Origin: an uncultured Fibrobacter sp.
Lineage (GTDB): Bacteria; Fibrobacterota; Fibrobacteria; Fibrobacterales; Fibrobacteraceae
Length of the DNA: 10,151 bases
Direction: 5' to 3'
NCBI RefSeq assembly: GCF_937877005.1
Contig: NZ_CALEFV010000295.1
Location: 1 to 10,151 of the forward strand
The position numbers and the translations under genes were made by a program. Shown here one piece after another: positions 6,426 through 10,151 of the stretch. The notes beneath the pieces were generated by a model, which was not told the origin of the DNA, searched no databases, and saw only the letters and a list, made by a program, of their open reading frames with translations. Within the stretch, counting starts at the first letter, position 1. The number at the start of each line of letters is the position of its first letter.

Positions 6426-7919
6426 GTGTCAGATATTTTGAATAAAAAGAAAAGTACAGCGCAAATTGCTCTCGGAGGGATGGCCTGGGCTTTTGCGGAA
6501 AGAATTTGCGCTCAGATTGTTACTCTGATTGTATCAATTATTTTAGCAAGATTACTTGGTCCAGATGAATATGCCATAGTTGGGATTGTGTTTATATTTG
6601 TAACAATTGCAAATGTTTTTGTAACGGCCGGTTTTGGTAGTGCTCTTGTACAAAAATTAAACGCAGATAATATTGATTTTTCTACAACATTGTATTTTTC
6701 AATAGGGTTCTCGACAATTATTTATGTAATCCTTTTTCTTGCAGCCCCTTATATTGCTGCATTTTACGAAATAGATTTGTTAACACCTGTTGTAAGGGTG
6801 ATGTCTCTTAGAATAATAATTGCATCCATCAACTCCGTTCAGCATGCATACATTGAAAGAACTCTTCAATTTAAAAAGTTTTTTTATTCTACATCAATAG
6901 GAACAGGAGTGTCTGCAATTGTTGGCATAGGAATGGCATATGCAGGATTTGGAGTTTGGGCTCTTGTTGGTCAATATCTTTCAAATGTAATTGTTGATAC
7001 GATTGTGTTATCATTTACATGTGGGTGGAAACCCTCTTTAGTTTTTTCGTGGAATAGAATGAAATCATTATATTCTTATGGATGGAAGGTTATGCTTGCT
7101 ACGGTACTTCGTATGTTTGGAAAACAAGCGAGAGGCTTAGTTATCAGCAAGGTTGCAACACCTAGAGATTTGTCTTTTTTTAATCAGGGAGAAAAATTTC
7201 CTGCATTATTCATCAATAATATTGAAACATCTATTCAGAAGGTTATGGCTCCGATTTTATCGAGAGAGCAGGAAAATCTTCCAAGAGTGTTAGATCTAAC
7301 AAGAAAAACAATGAGAATATCCACTTTCACGATTTGGCCTCTGTTGATAGGGTTAGCGGCTGTCTCGGAATCATTAATTGAAATTTTGTATACGGAAAAG
7401 TGGATAGGTTGCGTACCATATCTTAAGCTAATATGTGTCGCGTATATGTTTTATCCGATTGGGGAAACACATGTTCGAGCAATAAAAGCTCTTGGTCGTA
7501 GTGATGTTTCATTGAAAACAATTTTTTTAACAGAGAGCATTAATATTTCCATGTTGGTAATAGCGATTTTTTGGGGGGTAGGGGGCATAGGAATAGTTGT
7601 TTCATGGATTCTTTCTTCTATTGTGATGGCTGTATTGAATGGAATTGCTGATTATAAAATGATAAAATATAAAATGAAAGATCAATTCGCTGATATTTTC
7701 TTCACTGGCTTATGCTGTTCAATAATGTTTTTTGTAGTGAATTCTTTGGCATCGATTAATATGAATCTCTTTTTAAAATTACTTCTACAAGTGATTGCTG
7801 GCCTACTTATATATTTAATTTCATCTTATCTTTTAAATCATAAATCTCTTGTATATGTTGTCACTATTGCAAAAAATTTTGGCAGAAATTTGAAAAAAAA
7901 GTCTGTAACGGAGAACTAA
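6426..7919 (+). CDS. wzx: polysaccharide flippase, Wzx/MOP superfamily
   Basis: A 497-residue, strongly hydrophobic protein with about 12-14 predicted membrane helices, the size and profile of Wzx/PST exporters. It should move undecaprenyl-diphosphate-linked glycan units from the inner to the outer face of the cytoplasmic membrane. The N-terminal stretch (ALGGMAWAFAERICAQIV, then ILARLLGPDEYAIVGIV and TAGFGSALVQK) matches the family opening, in which a leaflet of helices is followed by the conserved LGPxEYG-like turn. The mid-protein TRKTMRISTFTIWPLLIGLAAVSESLIEILYTEKW segment is also typical of the family. Translation starts at GTG, 22 bp after the glycosyltransferase stop. Its presence points to a Wzx/Wzy-type pathway rather than ABC export. 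Substrate specificity is unknown. The gene is AT-rich, as is usual for Wzx genes. Confidence 0.9.
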   Translation: MSDILNKKKSTAQIALGGMAWAFAERICAQIVTLIVSIILARLLGPDEYAIVGIVFIFVTIANVFVTAGFGSALVQKLNADNIDFSTTLYFSIGFSTIIYVILFLAAPYIAAFYEIDLLTPVVRVMSLRIIIASINSVQHAYIERTLQFKKFFYSTSIGTGVSAIVGIGMAYAGFGVWALVGQYLSNVIVDTIVLSFTCGWKPSLVFSWNRMKSLYSYGWKVMLATVLRMFGKQARGLVISKVATPRDLSFFNQGEKFPALFINNIETSIQKVMAPILSREQENLPRVLDLTRKTMRISTFTIWPLLIGLAAVSESLIEILYTEKWIGCVPYLKLICVAYMFYPIGETHVRAIKALGRSDVSLKTIFLTESINISMLVIAIFWGVGGIGIVVSWILSSIVMAVLNGIADYKMIKYKMKDQFADIFFTGLCCSIMFFVVNSLASINMNLFLKLLLQVIAGLLIYLISSYLLNHKSLVYVVTIAKNFGRNLKKKSVTEN

Positions 7920-7928
7920 GGGAAGAAT

Positions 7929-9011
7929 ATGAAATCTGTTGGAATGATTACAATATACAGAAAAAACTATGGAGCTTTTTTACAAGCTTATGCTCTCCAG
8001 AGAACTTTGATAAAATTAGGATATTCTCCTGAGATTATTCGCTATGATTATTATAGAGATCATTCTATTTTAGGAGTACCTTTAACATCAAAGATTTCTT
8101 TAAAACAAACTTTGAAATCTATACTTGTTGAAATCTTGCGATATTTTCCACATAAAAAAAGAATAGCCTTATTCAACGAAAGCGTTAAGAGTAATATTAT
8201 TGAATCAAAAGAGTATTACAAAACTTATGAAAAATTAGAAAGTAACCCGCCGCAGTATGATGTGTTCTTGACAGGTGGTGATCAAGTTTTTAATGCGATG
8301 TTGTCTCCACAAGCTTTGCCGGCAAGGGTTCTTTCTTTTGTAAAAAAAGGAAAAAAAGCATCTTATTCCGCAAGTGCGGGCGGCGCTGATTTTGAGCAAA
8401 CAAGTAGGGACTTTATTGTCTCTAATCTTAAAACATTTGATAAAGTGTCTGTTAGAGAAGAATCGCTAGCGGAAACTTTACATAGTAAATATAAAATTAA
8501 TTCCTCAAGTAACATTGACCCTGTATTTCTTCTTGACAAGGTTGAATGGGGTAACTTTTCAAAAGAACTGAAAATTCTTAAAGGAAAGTATCTTTTTTTC
8601 TATAGCGTATTGTCGCAACCGGAATTGGTTACTCTTGCGGCAAGGATCTCAAAAGAATATGACATCCCGGTGTTTGCTGCTGATGGTTGTGTTCGATTTA
8701 AGAATCAGATTAGTTTTAGCGGTGTTCTAAGCCCTGAACAATGGGTTTATGCAGTCAATAATGCTGAAATTGTTGTTACAAACTCTTTTCATGGAACGGC
8801 TTTTGCTATTAATTTGAAAAAGAAAACATATATTATGATGCCTCCCAAAAGGGGAGAAAGAGTTCGTAATCTTTTGTTTAATTGCGGTTTAATGATTGAC
8901 CATGATGGAGAAATCAAGTCATCTGATTGTTGTAATTTATACGAGACATCTGAACGATATATTGAATCTGAAAAAAGAAGAAGCTTTGAATTTTTAAAAT
9001 CTATTGTTTGA
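7929..9011 (+). CDS. polysaccharide pyruvyl transferase family protein
   Basis: A 360-residue protein of the polysaccharide pyruvyl transferase family (CsaB/WcaK type). Recognisable blocks are the opening GMITIYRKNYGAFLQAYALQ (residues 5-24), FLTGGDQVFN (113-122), VSVREESLAETL (173-184), NIDPVFLL (195-202) and TNSFHGTAFAINL (284-296), with His288 in the SFHGT signature. Known members transfer pyruvate from phosphoenolpyruvate as a ketal onto sugar hydroxyls of surface glycans. Many members of this NYGA-type subgroup in glycan loci lack proof of that activity, and some may be glycosyltransferases. The start is set by AGGGAAGA just upstream of ATG 7929. It follows the flippase by 9 bp and so is co-transcribed. 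A pyruvylated sugar would add negative charge to the product; this is inference. Confidence 0.85.
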   Translation: MKSVGMITIYRKNYGAFLQAYALQRTLIKLGYSPEIIRYDYYRDHSILGVPLTSKISLKQTLKSILVEILRYFPHKKRIALFNESVKSNIIESKEYYKTYEKLESNPPQYDVFLTGGDQVFNAMLSPQALPARVLSFVKKGKKASYSASAGGADFEQTSRDFIVSNLKTFDKVSVREESLAETLHSKYKINSSSNIDPVFLLDKVEWGNFSKELKILKGKYLFFYSVLSQPELVTLAARISKEYDIPVFAADGCVRFKNQISFSGVLSPEQWVYAVNNAEIVVTNSFHGTAFAINLKKKTYIMMPPKRGERVRNLLFNCGLMIDHDGEIKSSDCCNLYETSERYIESEKRRSFEFLKSIV

Positions 9012-9042
9012 GATTATTTTTACAGAAACCGAAACAAGAAAA

Positions 9043-9900
9043 ATGCGAGCAGATTATTTAACGACGGAGATTCTTTCTGCAACAATAGCGCTCCTCCCGC
9101 TTATTGCTTTTGTTAAAGTCCCTGGCTTGGATATCGGCCTGGGCATGCTTATCCTTCTTGTTCTTGTTCCATGGCTTTTTATTACTAATTTATCAAGATT
9201 CCAACTAAATGACATTGTAAAGTTCTCTGGATTTATCCTTTTTTGCACATATAGTATTTATTGCTCGTTTGGAGACTATCAGAATGTTATTGGTTTTATT
9301 TTAGTAATTGTACTCGGATTATTAAGTGTTATTGTTGGTAATAAAATAGACTTAACATCACATTTCAGTGAAATGCCTTGGTGGTTATATCTAGTGTTAA
9401 TTCCAGTAGGTGCAATTGCGGCAGTTGCTTTAGTTGTTCCAGGCTTATCTGGATCCTTCATTTTATTGATCTTAGGTTTTTATAAACCACTTCTTGAATT
9501 CACTGTTATGTGGACAAAAGAACTTCTTGGAGCAGGCGATACCGTTCAAAGTTTCGCTAACATCGGAAAACTTTTAGGGATGTTAGGTTGTTTTGCTGTA
9601 GGTGTCTTACTTGGTGTTATTTTTATTTCAAAAATCATGGAGAAATTATTTGCAAAACATCGTAACGCAACGTATTTCGCAATCATTGGTTTTGTTCTTG
9701 GTTCGATCATCACATTATTCTTTAATCAAGATATATTTGGTTACTACCTTGCCTGGGCAGGAGAAGTCAGTGAATATTCTCCAGCATTACCAATATATAT
9801 AGAAATTCCTCTTGGCCTTGTCTTAATGGCAATAACCACTACACTTTCCTACATGTTAGTGAAAGCAAATCGCAAAAAGAAACAAGATATTAAGGTATAA
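9043..9900 (+). CDS. hybrid membrane protein: Wzy-like N-terminus joined to DUF368 C-terminal half (possible chimera)
   Basis: A 285-residue membrane protein that does not look like one family. Residues 1 to about 77 (TTEILSATIALLPLIAF, LGMLILLVLVPWLFI, YSIYCSFGD) resemble the opening helices of an O-antigen polymerase/ligase, the gene expected here after the flippase and pyruvyl transferase. From about residue 80 the protein becomes the second half of a DUF368 protein: VALVVPGLSGSFILLILGFY (128-147), then KLLGMLGCFAVGVLLGV, SKIMEKLFAKHRNATYFAIIGFVLGSI. DUF368 proteins normally carry a first PGxSGG repeat in their N-terminal half, which is missing. Leucine codons turn from CTT/CTG-rich to TTA-rich across the join. 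ATG 9043 is preferred over TTG 9004, which overlaps the previous gene, although no clear ribosome binding site is seen. Either an assembly artefact or a real fusion; I favour the former. Function as written is unlikely to be polymerase. Confidence 0.6.
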   Translation: MRADYLTTEILSATIALLPLIAFVKVPGLDIGLGMLILLVLVPWLFITNLSRFQLNDIVKFSGFILFCTYSIYCSFGDYQNVIGFILVIVLGLLSVIVGNKIDLTSHFSEMPWWLYLVLIPVGAIAAVALVVPGLSGSFILLILGFYKPLLEFTVMWTKELLGAGDTVQSFANIGKLLGMLGCFAVGVLLGVIFISKIMEKLFAKHRNATYFAIIGFVLGSIITLFFNQDIFGYYLAWAGEVSEYSPALPIYIEIPLGLVLMAITTTLSYMLVKANRKKKQDIKV

Positions 9901-9924
9901 CCCTAAATGACAGTTATACAATAA

Positions 9925-9964
9925 TGCGGTATATCTCTAAAGAGGTATGCCGTATTTTCTTTTT
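9925..9964 (+). terminator. Rho-independent terminator
   Basis: Fourteen-base arms (9925-9938 and 9941-9954) can pair throughout if three G-T wobbles are allowed, with the apex opening to a TAAA loop. TTTTCTTTTT follows at once (9955-9964). It lies 24 bp after the stop of the DUF368-like ORF and would end that transcript. If the contig is chimeric, it belongs to the DUF368 donor genome, not to the glycan cluster. Confidence 0.85.
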
Positions 9965-9968
9965 GTGA

Positions 9969-10050
9969 CCACAAACGCAGTGCTTCTCAGGAAAATTAGC
10001 GGATAAAAACTTATCCTAATGTTTAGGTGTAAAAAATCTACGATTTGTGG
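9969..10050. repeat. weak inverted repeat flanking a small hairpin
   Basis: CCACAAA (9969-9975) and TTTGTGG (10044-10050) are inverted copies about 80 bp apart. Between them CCTAA and TTAGG (10015-10026) can form a five-base-pair hairpin with a TGT loop. The matches are short enough to be chance. They are noted because this region holds no clear gene and could be an element edge or a regulatory leader. Confidence 0.2.
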
Positions 10051-10151
10051 AGTTCTTTTGTAAAGTATACAAAGAGAAGGTAAAAGAAGCAGAAGAGGAT
10101 GAAAAGCCGTTGACGGTTTTGGATGACTTAATCAGCTACGGAGAAAAACTT
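10047..10151 (+). CDS. partial hypothetical protein, runs off the right edge
   Basis: An open frame without stop from 10020 to the window end. GTG at 10047 is the first common start codon, giving 35 residues (VEFFCKVYKEKVKEAEED..., ending LDDLISYGEKL). The segment is rich in Lys and Glu, predicted helical, and could begin a soluble or coiled protein. No ribosome binding site is seen before the GTG, and the frame upstream (LGVKNLRF) reads just as smoothly, so this may be the interior of a gene whose beginning is broken. All three minus-strand frames hit stops within the first 25 bases from the edge. I do not recognise the family. It follows the terminator, so it is a separate transcription unit and probably not part of the glycan cluster. 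Confidence 0.35.
   Translation, partial: MEFFCKVYKEKVKEAEEDEKPLTVLDDLISYGEKL

Noticed and set aside
9004..9042. TTG start overlapping the pyruvyl transferase stop
   Set aside because: The extra residues are charged and unlike the membrane-helix start expected; ATG 9043 is the simpler choice, although its ribosome binding site is weak.
1..10151. CRISPR arrays, tRNA or rRNA genes, transposases, toxin-antitoxin or defence genes
   Set aside because: No regularly spaced repeats, cloverleaf or rRNA stretches, or recognisable proteins of these kinds were found on either strand.

Overview
The window is most likely from a Fibrobacter-like Gram-negative bacterium, judged from protein style, moderate GC and a dispersed-repeat type I associate with such genomes. 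It may be a metagenome contig. It holds a co-directional, tightly spaced cell-surface glycan (O-antigen, capsule or glycoprotein glycan) cluster, all on the + strand. The species call is inference; no marker gene is present.

Layout. Positions 1-888 are the C-terminal part of a membrane-type UDP-sugar 4,6-dehydratase (CapD/PglF/WbpM class). A short gap (889-975) carries a dispersed-type repeat. Next come a monotopic phosphoglycosyl transferase (976-1629, PglC-like) and a left-handed beta-helix sugar N-acyltransferase (1664-2302, PglD-like). These three resemble the bacillosamine-type initiation module, but no aminotransferase is visible. A three-gene set follows: an AMP-forming acyl/aminoacyl ligase (2327-3850), a small acyl carrier protein (3865-4113) and a Gfo/Idh/MocA oxidoreductase (4127-5302). 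I read this set as making an unusual acyl or aminoacyl group, or modified sugar, for the glycan.

From about 5310 the DNA becomes visibly more AT-rich. This part encodes a GT4 glycosyltransferase (5330-6403), a Wzx-type flippase (6426-7919) and a polysaccharide pyruvyl transferase family protein (7929-9011). Together these would extend the lipid-linked glycan, decorate it and flip it across the inner membrane.

The right end is suspect. The membrane ORF 9043-9900 starts like an O-antigen polymerase (Wzy) but ends as the C-terminal half of a DUF368 membrane protein. It is followed by a strong intrinsic terminator (9925-9964) and an unrelated-looking partial ORF running off the edge. The simplest reading is a junction near 9270, either an assembly chimera or a real recombination. 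A milder composition shift inside the first gene, near 380-410, could be another mosaic point.

No RNA genes, CRISPR arrays, transposases or defence genes were seen. The least ordinary biology is the ligase + carrier protein + oxidoreductase set beside a PglC/PglD-like pair.
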